Assembly (NCBI GenBank): GCA_017979445.1
Contig: CM030717.1
Span: 22,369,288-22,433,287, forward strand
Direction: 5' to 3'
Length of the DNA stretch: 64,000 nucleotides
DNA from: Akebia trifoliata
Lineage: Eukaryota > Streptophyta > Magnoliopsida > Ranunculales > Lardizabalaceae
Both the position numbers and the translations under genes were made by a program. Each line of letters opens with the position of its first letter. The stretch's first letter is position 1. Shown here one piece after another: positions 1-10,351 of this stretch. Below the pieces are notes generated by a model, which saw only the letters and a program-made list of their open reading frames with translations, made no database searches and was not told where the DNA came from.

Positions 1-639
1 ACCTAAGGAATAACACTAGATAGATTAAGAGGACCAACATGTACCTTGAATTGAGGAGTTATAGGTTAGTAAGTCCTCCCTTCTTTCTAGATCAGTTCAT
101 AGAGCATTAATTGCATCAGTAATAGCAATTGCTTTGCTTGGAGTAAGAAGGATTGAAACCGTTGAGGTTGGAACTGGAGATACCAACATCGACTTTGACT
201 GAGAACCAAGAGAAGGTAAAAAGTAAGAATCATGTTTAAAGGAATAATTTGAGAGCTGGGAGAATTCTATTCCACTTTACTAGTTTCCCCTTGTGGAAAA
301 TGCTGGTAAGGCCCAAAATAGGACTTAGACTAGAAGAAGGTAACATCTTTGACACCCTCCTTGTGCGAGGATTGAGACACTTTTATCTCTTTTGTGTAAG
401 AGCATAATCCAAAAATGGCCCTTGTATCGACTTGGGATCCAACTTAGTACGATTAGGACCTACATGAATGAACCATGAACATCTAAGGACATGACGAGGT
501 AAAGAAAAAAAATATGATGATTAGGAGTCAAGATAGAGATAGGAGTTTTCTTTTGTAGTACTCTGGATAACATTCAATTGATAACATATGATGCTGTCAA
601 CTCTGCATTAGGCCAATATAGCTTGGGAAGATTGTACTA

Positions 640-1147
640 GAACAACAAAGCTTGAGCAACCTCCAATAGATTCCTATACTTCCTTTCAGCTACACCATGT
701 TGTTGAGGAGTAACAGGGCAGGAAGAATAATGGAAGAGTACCTTGATCCTCTAGGAAATGTTTAACGACTTTCCGAAATACTCCTTTGCATTATCTAATT
801 GGAAGATCTTAACTTCCATCCCAAACTACGTCTCAACCATCTTATGGAATATGTGCACAATTTGTAGTACTTCATCCCGAGTCTGATAAGATAAATGTAT
901 ATACAATGAGAATAATCATGTCTGAAGCTAACAAATTATCGAAAACCATCCATAGCAATCACAGGGGAAGGGCCCATACATCAGCATACACAATTTCAAA
1001 AGGAGTGCTTTTATTCATTGAATAAGGAAATGTAGTTCTATAATGCTTCGATGTACACTGGAGAAACTCCAAAGACATTGAATGAAATAAATCTGGGAAC
1101 AAAAATCTTAAGGATTTAAAAGAAGATGACCGACTTGAGCATGCCAC
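640..1147 (-). pseudogene. copia integrase core fragment
   Basis: On the minus strand the region reads through copia integrase landmarks in more than one frame: FEIVYADVW (first catalytic Asp) near 970-1000, FQLDNAKEY (second Asp) near 790, and HGVAERKYRNLLE (catalytic Glu) near 660-690. Integrase inserts the cDNA into the genome. Frameshifts and stops between the blocks rule out function. The sequence continues toward coordinate 1 into the integrase C-terminal region. Confidence 0.7.
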
Positions 1148-1800
1148 AAAAATATATTGGCAAGTATATCATTATTGACATTCTTACTACTACTAATAAA
1201 TTGAAATGTGAAAAAGAAGTCCAGCCTCCGAAAGATAGCCTCTAGCTTCATGACTACTTCTAATCATTTGCCTCATCCTTAAATTCTGAAGCACAAAATA
1301 TGAAGCAAAGAAAGTCACTGAACAATTTAGGAATTTTGTAAGACTACTAATTGATAATAGATTAGTGGATAGTTTGGAACATAAAGTACAAATGATAAAT
1401 ATAAGTGATCATTGACTTTTGATAGTTCCCTTTGCTACTATAGGGGAAATGGAACCATTTGCAATTCTCACCTTATCCTTATGAGAATATAAATTATATG
1501 CAAAAAATAAGGCGGCAGTACCAGTCATGTGGTCATATACATCAGAAGCAATAACCCAAGGAGTACTTAGAGATAAAACTAAAAGAAAATGCTGAGGCTA
1601 AAGAACATGACTGTGCAAACAACTTAAGTAGAGGTAAATGCATCATAGTGAACTAGAATGTTAAGCATCTGGTCAAGTTCACTAACCGAAAAACAAGGAC
1701 TAACATTTGGAACTATCATAGACAGATCCCTGGAAGAACCTATGGTATGAGCAAAAGATGGTTGTGAAAACTATGAAGGCTAATTTTCAACAACAACATT

Positions 1801-2076
1801 CTATTTGGCTAATTGAGTCTTCCTCCTTGGCTTCCAATTAGTTGGCCTAAGATGAAGACATTTATCCCAACAACTACTCTCAACATGCCCATTTTGATTA
1901 CGAAAATTACAATGCAGTCCCTCCTTATCACCAATATCTTTGTTTTGCATATATCCCCACTTTCCTCCATTAGAGAAGGAAGAGACAAGGACTAAATGCT
2001 CTTTGATAACAATTGAAGAAGATATATTAGGTGTTGAATTCATAGCCTTCTTTGGAATTACCTCACTTTGGATCAA
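1801..2076 (-). pseudogene. copia gag zinc-knuckle segment (degenerate)
   Basis: The 91-codon stretch contains CNFRNQNGHVESSCW. This matches the retroviral CCHC zinc knuckle (C-x2-C-x4-H-x4-C) with the second cysteine changed to arginine. The knuckle normally binds RNA in gag. The following basic tail (KPRRK) is also typical. The missing cysteine and the surrounding stops show that it is a relic. A better spaced but shortened copy of this part of the element is found around 35580-35700 on the plus strand. Confidence 0.7.
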
Positions 2077-2471
2077 GTATGATACCTAATCAATGCTAGG
2101 GAGTTCATCCCTAACCAAGATCTACCCTTGAATCATGGCAAATCAAGATTTAGGCCAGTTAGGTCGAATGTCCTATCATCTTCCACTTGATTCAGGTATC
2201 ACTGATTGTCTCTCGTATCTTCCCATTTCAAAAGCAAAGAGTGATAGCCTTGAAAAGTGGCACAATATGCAGCAACTCATAGTTCTCCCTAATAGAGATT
2301 ATCAATCTCCTATTGAAGCTGGTAGAACCTAGCAATATTTCTCTTATGGCCTCATGTACTGGAGATCCTATTTCATACCTCCTTTGTTGTCTCATTACAA
2401 TACACCGTTTGACGAATCTTCACTCATTCATAACCATAAGGTTGTCCTGCTCCCACTTGCCATTTCTTTTA

Positions 2472-2699
2472 TTAGAGGGATCTGGTGCTATAATCTTTCC
2501 ATTGTTGTAGCCTAGCTTTCCTTTCCCACTGGGCTGATCTATACCACTTTATAAAGTTAGTCTCATCCAATTTTACTGTAGCAATTTGGACATTAGGATT
2601 ATCACCAGAAGTTGCATTTTCAGTCATAGCTTTGATTACAAAATCAACTTCTGGATTGCTGAGTGTTGACATTATTGATGTGAACTGAATAATTAACAA
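2472..2699 (-). pseudogene. copia gag N-terminal fragment
   Basis: This 75-codon open stretch holds the start of a copia gag polyprotein, the capsid protein of the retrotransposon particle. Residues 40-60 read as the conserved 'KLDETNF..W..SAQ' gag block. In intact relatives the frame continues for 300 or more residues; here it stops soon after, so it is a broken gag. It lies at the 5' end of the minus-strand copia relic, ahead of the zinc knuckle at 1801-2076, as expected for copia gene order. Confidence 0.7.
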
Positions 2700-3264
2700 A
2701 CAAAAACAACTTCCAACTAGGAAATTACCTCACACAAGATCCAAGACAAAAGCAAAGTCACCTAATACTAAGGAAACCTCACAAAACTGCAAAGAAGAGA
2801 TTTAAGACAGAATAAACATCGTAACAAGATTGATTAAAATCAAATAGATGCATAGTGTGTTGGGGGAGAGAAACAACTCGGATTGCATAGAAATAGGGCA
2901 ACAAACCACCAAAACACTCAAGGTGAGGTCAAAAAACACATATTTCAGCCATTGGATCCACAGATAGAGGTTATAGATAGTCTCTAAGGGAAAACACAAC
3001 CAGCCCTATTTTGGGGATTCTCAATTAGAAAATTGGAGCAGCTTCAAATTTGAAAAATGTGTGTTTCAAGTTCTACAACCTTTTAACTAAACAAAAAACA
3101 TCAAAAGTTATATGAAAAAGCCTATGAGACTCAGAAGATTGAGACATCTAAAAAGATTGGTTTGCAGACTGTTTTGGTTGATCTAGGGTTGACATCATCA
3201 TGATGTCATGCGAATGTTATCACCACAGTGATAGGGGAGAGGAGAAGAGGAGATAGGGGCATTT

Positions 3265-3450
3265 ACTTTGAAGACTTCTTTGTTTGGTGGGAGAGGGTTT
3301 GTAATATAGATTTGGGGTAATCTTTTTTTGGTTTTTCGACAGGTGTGCTTGCCTTTTTTATATGTTTATATTTCTTTTCTTTTGGCTGGTCTCCTTGACC
3401 TCCGTTTCGATTAATGAAATTATCTTTACCTAGCAAAAATGAAAAAAAAT
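3265..3450 (+). mobile_element. LINE (L1-like) 3' tail
   Basis: The sequence 'GGCATTTACTTTGAAGAC..' translates to GIYFEDFFVWWERVCNIDLG followed by a stop. It is then followed by the T-rich 3' UTR and an A-rich end near 3440. The same C-terminal peptide pattern, 'F.EDF.V..ERVCN..LG', occurs at 5400-5480. It is therefore a 5'-truncated LINE 3' end of the kind left by incomplete target-primed reverse transcription. It lies in the presumed intron upstream of the ALA1-like exon. Confidence 0.7.
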
Positions 3451-3790
3451 GTTATCACTAGTGTAAGTATTTTGGTCTCCAAGTAAAGTTCTTGCTTCTC
3501 CAATTAAAATTCTAGATGACTTTTTTAATGCTTTGATGCCATGATGTCCTGTAGAATTCAGAAATAAGAGGAGAAAGGGGAGAGGAGAAGAGGTAGAGAA
3601 GAGAAGAAGAGATTGGAGCAACCAAGTTAGGGCCAGCTGACCCTTTCTCTAACTTATAAAATAAAAATGAAGAAAACATAAGTACTCCCACATGATAAAA
3701 ATGTTATGGTTTCCTACAGTTAGTATAAACAATTTCTGCTACAGTTGGTGATTGTCAAATGCTGGCTTAATAGAGGTTTTGTATCTGCAG

Positions 3791-4249
3791 GTACATATTA
3801 TGCACAGCCTTTTCTACCTCTTCTGCTTTAACAGATTGGAGTAGCATGTTCTATTCGGTGATCTATACCTCTATCCCTACAATTGTTGTGGGTATTCTGG
3901 ACAAGGACTTGAGTCACAAGACATTACTCAAGTTTCCAAAGCTTTATGGTGCAGGACACAGACTGGAGAGTTACAATATGCAACTATTCTGGATGACAAT
4001 GATTGACACTCTGTGGCAAAGTCTTGTTCTCTTCTATATACCTCTTTTTATCTACAAGGACAGTTCGATTGACATCTGGAGTCTTGGTAGTTTGTGGACA
4101 ATTGCAGTTGTTGTGCTTGTTAATATTCACTTAGCAATGGACATTCAGCGTTGGGTATTGATTACTCATATTGCAACATGGGGATCTATAATCATTACAT
4201 GTATTTGTATGGTGATAGTGGATTCCATTCCCATCTTTCCCAATTACTG
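3791..4249 (+). CDS. ALA1: ALA1-like P4-ATPase (phospholipid flippase), penultimate exon
   Basis: The exon encodes about 153 residues of the C-terminal membrane part of a P4-ATPase. P4-ATPases flip phospholipids to the cytosolic leaflet of cell membranes using ATP. Landmarks are WSSMFYSVIYT, PTIVVGILDKDL, LYGAGHR, SLGSLWTI, NIHLAMD and HIATWGSI, in the order known from plant ALA1; they cover the last transmembrane helices. The acceptor is TATCTGCAG, ending at 3790. The frame enters with one leftover base, so the upstream intron is phase 2. The donor G|GTTAGT follows 4249, inside the Trp codon after PNY. There are no stops or frameshifts. The phosphorylation and actuator domains must lie left of the window. 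I could not tell whether the whole gene is intact. Confidence 0.88.
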
Positions 4250-4332
4250 GTTAGTCTGGTCATCTACATATTTAATTGATCCATACTTAAACTTTGATTT
4301 GCAGTGCTTAAAGAATTCTGTATCTTTCGCAG

Positions 4333-4534
4333 GACAATTTATCATCTGGCAAAGTCAGCTACCTATTGGCTCAATATTTTACTTATAACGATCTTAGCAT
4401 TACTCCCTCGGTTTCTTTTCAAAGTTATACATCAGATTTTTTGGCCTTCCGATATTCAGATAGCTAGGGAAGCTGAAATATTGAGGATCACACCCAACCA
4501 TTTGCAAACAAAACAATGTGAAGGTTCAAGTTAA
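4333..4534 (+). CDS. ALA1: ALA1-like P4-ATPase, last exon with stop codon
   Basis: After an 83-bp intron (4250-4332, GTTAGT...TTTCGCAG) the reading frame resumes through the split Trp codon as TIYHLAKSATYW, then LALLPRFLFKV, then WPSDIQIAREAEIL, and ends at TAA (4532-4534). 'LLPR' followed by 'PSD..IAREAE' is the characteristic tail of plant ALA1-type flippases. Together with the previous exon this gives the final ~219 residues of a protein usually near 1,150 residues. The joined frame is open, which argues for a real gene rather than a pseudogene fragment, as far as can be seen. Confidence 0.87.
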
Positions 4535-5160
4535 CTTGTATATTATTTGGTTGTAGGCAACTCCCATTTTTATAAATATAATTTGAGTTCATCCATCGTA
4601 TGGCTTCCTAATGGAGTTCATTATAAAAAAAATCCACAGTAAGTTCATGCTTCCTTTTTTTCTCCCCTTCGTTCTTTGTATGATGTATTTGATGTTTAAT
4701 TAGTTTTATAGCCAAGATCAGTAAAGATAAGTCTGCATTCTGTTGTTTATGATTTAAACTTGATCTTATGGGTAATGCGATTTTCTCTGTTTTGGAGTGG
4801 TTTCATTTTCATATGTTCTGTTCTGAAGCTCTTAACTTGTTGGTGTTTACTGTGGCTTGTTTTATGACTTCTGTTTTGCTCCATCCGCCTTGGTATGAAG
4901 TACTTTTTTGCTTGATCTCCGTTGATTCTATCCTGCTATGGAATCCAGAATGAGCAGGTTGATTTATTTGGTTGAGAATCTGATGTACAATGGAAAGTTG
5001 TTTGGTTTATTTTTATAAACTATCAAATGACGATTGTGTAGGAGACTTAGGACTGGGAGAAGATGCATGGGACATCAGAGAGAAAGTGTAATAAAATTTA
5101 TGATACCAAAAATGAAAGAAGATAAAGGCAGGACTTTAGGACTAGATGTTAATTCTTTTT
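4535..5160 (+). other. ALA1 3' UTR and downstream flank
   Basis: No repeat signature was recognised in these 0.6 kb. The start is presumably the 3' UTR of the ALA1-like gene, as it follows the stop directly and is T-rich. The short open stretch at 4768-4953 has no recognisable family features and I do not call it a gene. Confidence 0.4.
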
Positions 5161-5189
5161 TTTAAGGGTGCTTGAGGGAACCAACCCAC

Positions 5190-6130
5190 ATACAAAAGAA
5201 CTTTACAACAAGGCTAAGTTACAAACTTGATATTGAGAAGAAAAGATGATGAAGCGAAACGCACCCTTTGGCGATTATTACCTTGTGCGGTAAGTTAGAG
5301 CATTTGGAAGGAGAGGAACCGTCGTGTGTTCGAGGATAAAGAAAAGGATTTACAAGATGTGGTCATGGAGATCCGAGCTTTGTTATTTTTTTGGTGTAAA
5401 AGGTTTAAAGAATTTAGGGGTATTTTCTTTGAAGATTTCCTTGTGAGGTTGGAAAGGGTCTGTAATCTAAATTTGGGGTAGTCTTCTTAGGGCTGTCAAC
5501 GGATGCTTATCAGTTTAGATAAGTAATATCTGAATCCGAATCCGAAAGTTTTATCTGATATCTGAATTCGAATTCGAATCCGAATCCGACGTATGTTTTA
5601 CTCTATCTGAATTCGAATTCGATTATCCTATCGGATATCGGATAATATCCGAATAGAATTCGAATAATTTGTATATTAAAAAAACACAAATTTTCCTTAT
5701 CCAATTAATTTTTCATTATTAAAAAAAACCTATTATATATTATACTATGTATATAATAAATAAATCAAATAAAATAATATATATTATATTATTTATATAA
5801 AAAATAAATAAAATAAAATAATATATATTATATATTATTTCAAATAAGATATTATCGGATTTGAAATGTTAATATCCAAATCCGTATCCGATAAGGGTTC
5901 GAATATATAAAACTATTGAAATTCGAATCCGCTATTCAAAATTTTCAAATAATATCCGATTTTTTAAATTCAAATTCGAATTTTCGATTATTCATTGACA
6001 CCCTTAAGTCTTCTTGGTGTTGTTCATGCTTTTATCTGCTTTTTGGTAGGTTTGTTTTCCTTGTTTCTTTCAGTTGGTCTCCTCGACCTCCGTTGTTTTA
6101 TTGAAATCAAAATCATCTTAATCTATCAAA
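5190..6130 (+). mobile_element. LINE (L1-like) 3' fragment, split by a hAT MITE
   Basis: Two parts, 5190-5487 and 6015-6130, join when the MITE at 5488-6006 and one target-site copy are removed. The first part translates as the C-terminal end of a plant LINE reverse-transcriptase ORF: PCAVS-stop-SIWKERNRRVFE, then ALLFFWCKRFKEF, then LERVCNLNLG and a stop. The TAG inside this block replaces the Trp (TGG) seen in related tails. The second part is the 3' UTR ('GGTCTCCTCGACCTCCG') and an A-rich end. The copy is dead and strongly 5'-truncated. Confidence 0.8.
5488..6006 (+). mobile_element. hAT-type MITE, copy 1, with 8-bp target duplication
   Basis: The 519-bp element begins TAGGGCTGTCAACGG and ends TTGACACCCTTA, giving imperfect terminal inverted repeats of the TAGGGNTGTCAA type known from plant hAT elements. 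It is flanked by the direct repeat AGTCTTCT at 5480-5487 and 6007-6014, the 8-bp duplication expected for hAT. The interior is AT-rich with many CGAATTCGAAT-like inverted motifs and no coding capacity. Two relatives occur at 41210-41844 and 47710-48618. Confidence 0.9.
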
Positions 6131-6297
6131 AAGAGAACTAGAATCTTTACCTTGGATTCACACCAAGTTTAGCTTCACACCATCCATTCTTTGGAGAACT
6201 AAGAAATTTTTTGTAAATCATCTTCATTAATTGGAATAGAATATCTATAATAAGTACTTGTAAAGAGAAATAATTGCGCAATGATTTTAACCCTACA
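6130..6297. other. unassigned spacer
   Basis: About 170 bp between the LINE end and the gypsy LTR; I see no gene or repeat signature in it. Confidence 0.3.
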
Positions 6298-6859
6298 TGT
6301 GTCCAAGCCGGCTAAATGGTACCTGACATAGATCAGCTTATGAGGCTAGATCAGCCTATGAGGCGCTACCCAGCAAGCAGGGCAGGTCAGAGCAGAGATC
6401 TCCATAGTCTGGCTAGCAGGGCAGCGTAGCGATAAGCAAAGCCAGTCCTGCCAGGCAGGGTAGGCCTTGCCTCGAGAAAATCGCAATAATGTTGCGTGCA
6501 CGTAAATCCTGAAAATCCCAGAGGGGATCTTTGCAGATAAGTTCGATCGATCCAGAATATCCCGATTAGGTAAACAACCCCGCAGGACCAACAGAAATCC
6601 CATGATTGCAGTCTATAGAGGGGGAAATCCTAAGGTAAGGTAGGGGGGTTAAATAACACAATAAGCACTATTGAGAGGGGGGGCTGGAGAGATCGAGAGC
6701 TAACCAATACTGATTACTATTCCTCTGCTTATCTAACTTGAGCGTTGGAGTGTCTGTGGCAGGTACCAGGCTACTGCGAGGAGGGAGGTGGTAGGAACGA
6801 CTTCAGATCAGTGCGAGTTGGGACCATTAGAGCCGTCCATCGGATTCTGACCGCACACA
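6298..6859 (+). repeat. 5' LTR of Tat-type gypsy element
   Basis: The ~560-bp segment starts TGTGTCCAAGCC and ends CCGCACACA, giving TG...CA ends, and is followed at once by a primer-binding-site-like TGGCGTCGTTTGTGGGA. It contains an 18-bp tandem duplication ('TAGATCAGCYTATGAGGC') near 6330-6365. No matching 3' LTR was found near 14.0-14.3 kb, so the element has lost its right end. The exact left boundary (6298 or 6300) is uncertain. Confidence 0.65.
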
Positions 6860-6861
6860 AC

Positions 6862-6878
6862 TGGCGTCGTTTGTGGGA
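6862..6878 (+). other. primer binding site of gypsy element
   Basis: TGGCGTCGTTTGTGGGA lies two bases after the LTR end. It resembles the TGGCGCCGT... primer sites used by plant Tat/Athila gypsy elements, which are complementary to a tRNA 3' end. The site is followed within about 15 bp by the integrase C-terminal reading frame, showing that the whole gag-to-integrase-core region is deleted. Confidence 0.65.
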
Positions 6879-6888
6879 CGTACGGGAA

Positions 6889-7310
6889 CGTTCCCATTTG
6901 CCATGGCTTACGGAATGGAAGCTGTGATCCCCACAGAGAATAACTTTCCCACTGCGAGGACCAGGGTAGTGCAGTCTGAGGGAAATAGCCAACAGTTGGT
7001 TACAGAATTGGACCTGTTGGAAGAAAAGGGAGACACAACATTAGTCAGATTAGAACATTACCACAAGAAACTACAGAGTTACTTCAATAAAAAAGTTCAT
7101 CCTCGGCAGTTTCAGGAAGGCGATTTAGTGCTACGGCGAGTATTTCAGAACACGAAAGAGTTGAATAGTGGCAAGCTAGGAGCAAATTGGGAAGGATCCT
7201 ATAGAGTGGCAAGAGTGGGCTAGAAGGGAGTTTATTACTTAGTCACAATGACCGGTCAAGAGCTGCCTAGACCGTGGGATGCGTGTAATTTAAAAAGATA
7301 TTATCAATAA
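6889..7310 (+). pseudogene. gypsy integrase C-terminal domain
   Basis: The frame reads FPFAMAYGMEAVIPTE, then DLLEEKGDTTLVRL, then FQEGDLVLRRVFQNTKE, then GKLGANWEGSYRVARVG. After an in-frame TAG near 7221 it continues as KGVYYLV...LPRPWDACNLKRYYQ to the true TAA at 7308-7310. These are the standard C-terminal blocks of plant Ty3/gypsy integrase (the 'TPFSLAYG..AVIP' and 'F..GDLVLR.V' motifs). The start codon at 6873 lies in the leader and is not genuine. The N-terminal zinc finger and DDE core are missing through an internal deletion. Confidence 0.88.
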
Positions 7311-7384
7311 ATGCTTTGCCGTGTTTGTCTTTTAGATGTGTTTGCAGGGTTAAGCTGAAGAGGAGGATCTAGCCGGGATCCGGG

Positions 7385-7488
7385 CCTACGTGGGTCTTCT
7401 CTATCTTCATTGGTAGAGTAAAAAGCTGGTCGGGGCCCAACTTTGACATGAGTAACAATAGCCGTGTGGATCCATCCAGGATCCGGAC
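7385..7488 (+). repeat. 104-bp tandem repeat unit, part 1 (gypsy 3' region)
   Basis: First unit of an array continuing at 10043 after the solo LTR. Units begin CCTACGTGGGTCTTCTCT and contain GCAGAGTAAGAAGCTGGTCG. Removing the inserted LTR and one target copy restores a continuous array with starts every 103-107 bp. Confidence 0.8.
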
Positions 7489-10038
7489 TGTCACGCCCCG
7501 AAATCCCAACACGAATCCCTATGATTCATCGGTTAGAATCTCGAGGTGTGAGGTAATCAATCACACAATCTGACAGAACATTCATAAATAATAATACTTA
7601 TGAAAAGAAAATATAGCAGCGGAATAAACATTTAACTAACATCTATACGAGAGTCTAGAGTAAACAGAAGAAATCGACAAACATTGATATAAGTCAAGAT
7701 CTTTAATCTCATAATTCATTAGGTTACAAAAATTTCTAAACTACCATGTTTCTTATCTACAACCAAAAACCGCTAAGATCCTCTACTAGTCCTCAAAGAC
7801 ATGGCGGCGGCAAGACATCAATCTGATCCTCCTCAAGGACCTCCTCAAAAGACTCCTCAAAGAATGGTTCTTCAAAAGTTGAATAATCTGAAAGGGGAAG
7901 GATAGGGTGAGTAACAGGGGAATGTTACTCAGCAGGATGAACGCCGTTCTAACAACGAGTCATACATGCACGAGTAATCAGTTGAATAGTTAAATAATGT
8001 AAGTTTTTCATAATGTAACATACGATAAATGTCTAAGCATATTCAATAAACAGTTAAATAATTTCAACCTATCATTTAAAGTAACATATGTATCTTTTAA
8101 ATGAAAACATCTATCAATCATTACAAAATAAGAAAAAGATACATAATAAGAACACGGCGGTGTAATCGATAAGAGAGCAGAGGAACACGCCGATATAACC
8201 GCCTCGGCTATGGCAATACGATATTCCAAACTTAACCTCCGATGTGGAATCCCATCGTTATAATCTGATTTTGTGGCCGGTCTAGCATACCACGGTTGGA
8301 TGACCATTTATCCGGCTCAGACTGGCCGTTGACCAAGAACCCAATACTGAGTTCAACTAACGGTGAGGTCGACCGTTTGACGACTACAGACTAAAAGTGA
8401 TCACTAACTAGCCCAGGAGATCCCTCGCGTCGAAGCCTATCAAGAGGCAATGCATGTGAACCCCGCCTATCTCTACACTATACAGAGACCGCCTTTACAC
8501 ACAACGTTCCCCAGAAAATAAGTAGGAGAAATTCCCGGATTTCATAAGCTGTAATATGCTCTAAGGTATCCCATACTACCGAAGAGCATATGACATCTAG
8601 TGTTATCCTAGATTGACTCGCCGCTTCCGGATACACAGCAACGCGTCACTCTTTATGGGTTTTCTACAAACCTTTACTGGTAAACAAAATAATTTATTTT
8701 GTATATAATATATCATTTCTTTTTAATCGAAAATACAAACAAATTCTGGTAGTGCCTTCCAGTGACAGTTATCTGTCATTTCCATCCATCAACCATCTCA
8801 TCCCTCTATCTATCTATCACGTTTTACGTGGCATGGCCACTACGTAGAACTGGAGGCACTGTCCCATCAATCAGTCGAGAACATACGTTCTCTCTATCCA
8901 TCCATCAATTAAATCGATCAATCTATCATCTAATTTCTTACATATCTATTAAAGTAATTTTACTTTTAAAGTAATTCGAAATCCATAAAACATCAACCAA
9001 TTCCATTCGATGGTTTTGGTTGAGTCTAGAGACTCGAAAACAAAGATAAAACCCTAAGACATAAAAGCTGAAAATCTATGAAAATTTAACTAAGTGTAAA
9101 AAAAATGATTTTTCAAAGTCGAAATTGAAAACGAACTATTTAGTTATATATTTAAGAACTTAAAGTAATACTTAATTGTTTTTAATGAAATAAATGTAGG
9201 AAATAGGTACACATACTATATAGAAGCAACACAAAACAAATTAGAACCAAACTCAACATTCGGATACTTTTCCGAATTGCTGATTTTTCGTTATTTTTCG
9301 TTGAAACTCAACCAAAATCGATTCAAATATTATACTAACTATAAAATGATTATATTACATCAAATGAACTAAAACCAATCATAAATAAACATGCAAACAT
9401 GATTCAAATTGTTCAAATATGTATAAACTTAATGAAATAATCGATTTATCAACAATCATATGGATTTTCTATGAAATTATCGTATAACTAGAAGGTAGAA
9501 GGGAAGGCAACCTACATCAAGCTATTTTCAACAGTTGAACGGAGTTTAAAATCGCCTCCGGCCAATCTTCAAAATTTTCTTCCGGCGAAAATCAGATTTC
9601 TTTGCGTCCACGCGTAACCCTCAACGAGAGGAACAACTTTCCTTCTTGCGCCTAAGCTCGGATCGTTCTCGTTTAGTGTAGATCTGAGTTTCAAATATTG
9701 AAGGAAAAGAGTTGAGATTTGTTTGGAGAGAAGAATAAGAAAAATCTGATTTTTCTAATAGAATTTAGATATTTATATCACTTAAGTTGGGACATACTTG
9801 GCATTTTGAGAATTGTTTTTCCCGAATGCCGAATTGGACAAACTTATACTCTATTTTGGGTGATTTTTCGACACGAATCTAATAGTATGATCGGTTTCCT
9901 CAAATTACGTCTCTAAGGTGTCGTTTACCTATTGGGAAAATATCAAATGCGAAACTCGAGGATTTGATAACTTTTAAATCAATGTACGGATCTAAAATTC
10001 TTTCCTCGAGATACATTTTAGGATTTCAGGTCATTACA
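7489..10038. mobile_element. solo LTR, 2.55 kb, with 5-bp target duplication (CGGAC)
   Basis: The segment begins TGTCACGCCCCGAAATCC and ends GGATTTCAGGTCATTACA, with TG...CA termini. It is flanked by CGGAC at 7484-7488 and 10039-10043. This fits a solo LTR left by recombination between the two LTRs of a retrotransposon. The outermost 18 bp at each end also form an imperfect inverted repeat (12 of 18 positions), so orientation is unclear. No coding region is recognisable in it. It shares conserved blocks (about 8270-8680) with the 3.2 kb element at 52188-55390. An AT-rich tract lies near 8690-8730. A terminal-inverted-repeat DNA element with a 5-bp duplication is a less likely alternative. Confidence 0.75.
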
Positions 10039-10042
10039 CGGA

Positions 10043-10320
10043 CCTACGTGGGTCTTCTTTGCCCTCGTTGGCAGAGTAAGAAGCTGGTCGGGGTCCTACT
10101 CTGTCATGAGTTTCAAGGATGTTTCAGTGGAATCCAACAGGGATTCAAGCCTACATGGGTCTTCTCTGCCTTCATTGGCAGAGCAAGAAGCTGGTCGAGG
10201 CTCAACTCTGGTTTGAGTAACAATAGCCTTGTGGATCCAGTCGAGATCTAGACCTACGTGGGTCTTCTCTACCCTAGTTGGCAGAGTAAGAAGTTGGTCG
10301 GGGTCCTACTCTACCATGAA
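10043..10320 (+). repeat. 104-bp tandem repeat units, part 2
   Basis: Units start at 10043, 10150 and 10253, the last being partial. Each begins CCTACRTGGGTCTTCT and carries the GGCAGAGYAAGAAG..GGTCG segment. The spacing is 103-107 bp. They continue the array begun at 7385. Confidence 0.85.
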
Positions 10321-10351
10321 TTCACTAGCTGAAAAGTTAGCCGAATGATTG

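Larger units (their letters stand above)
1..2990 (-). mobile_element. Ty1/copia retrotransposon relic (gag to integrase), antisense
   Basis: Read on the minus strand, this is a degenerate copia element in the order gag, zinc knuckle, integrase; it continues off the left edge. Gag begins near 2699 and includes a KLDETNFIKWYRSAQW block typical of UBN2-type gag. A damaged zinc knuckle lies near 1950. Integrase signatures follow: YADVW near 970, LDNAKEY near 790 and HGVAERK near 690, so the three catalytic acidic positions are recognisable although stops and frameshifts separate them. Nothing here can be translated intact. A second copy of the same family lies at 35040-36110 on the opposite strand. 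No LTR was delimited. The relic lies in or next to the TE-filled intron upstream of the ALA1-like exons. Confidence 0.8.

Noticed and set aside
4768..4953. 61-codon ORF downstream of ALA1
   Set aside because: No recognisable domain; likely chance in the 3' flank.
7489..10038. A terminal-inverted-repeat DNA transposon instead of a solo LTR
   Set aside because: TG...CA ends, a 5-bp duplication and a related element (52188-55390) without inverted ends favour a solo LTR, although the 18-bp imperfect inverted ends leave some doubt.
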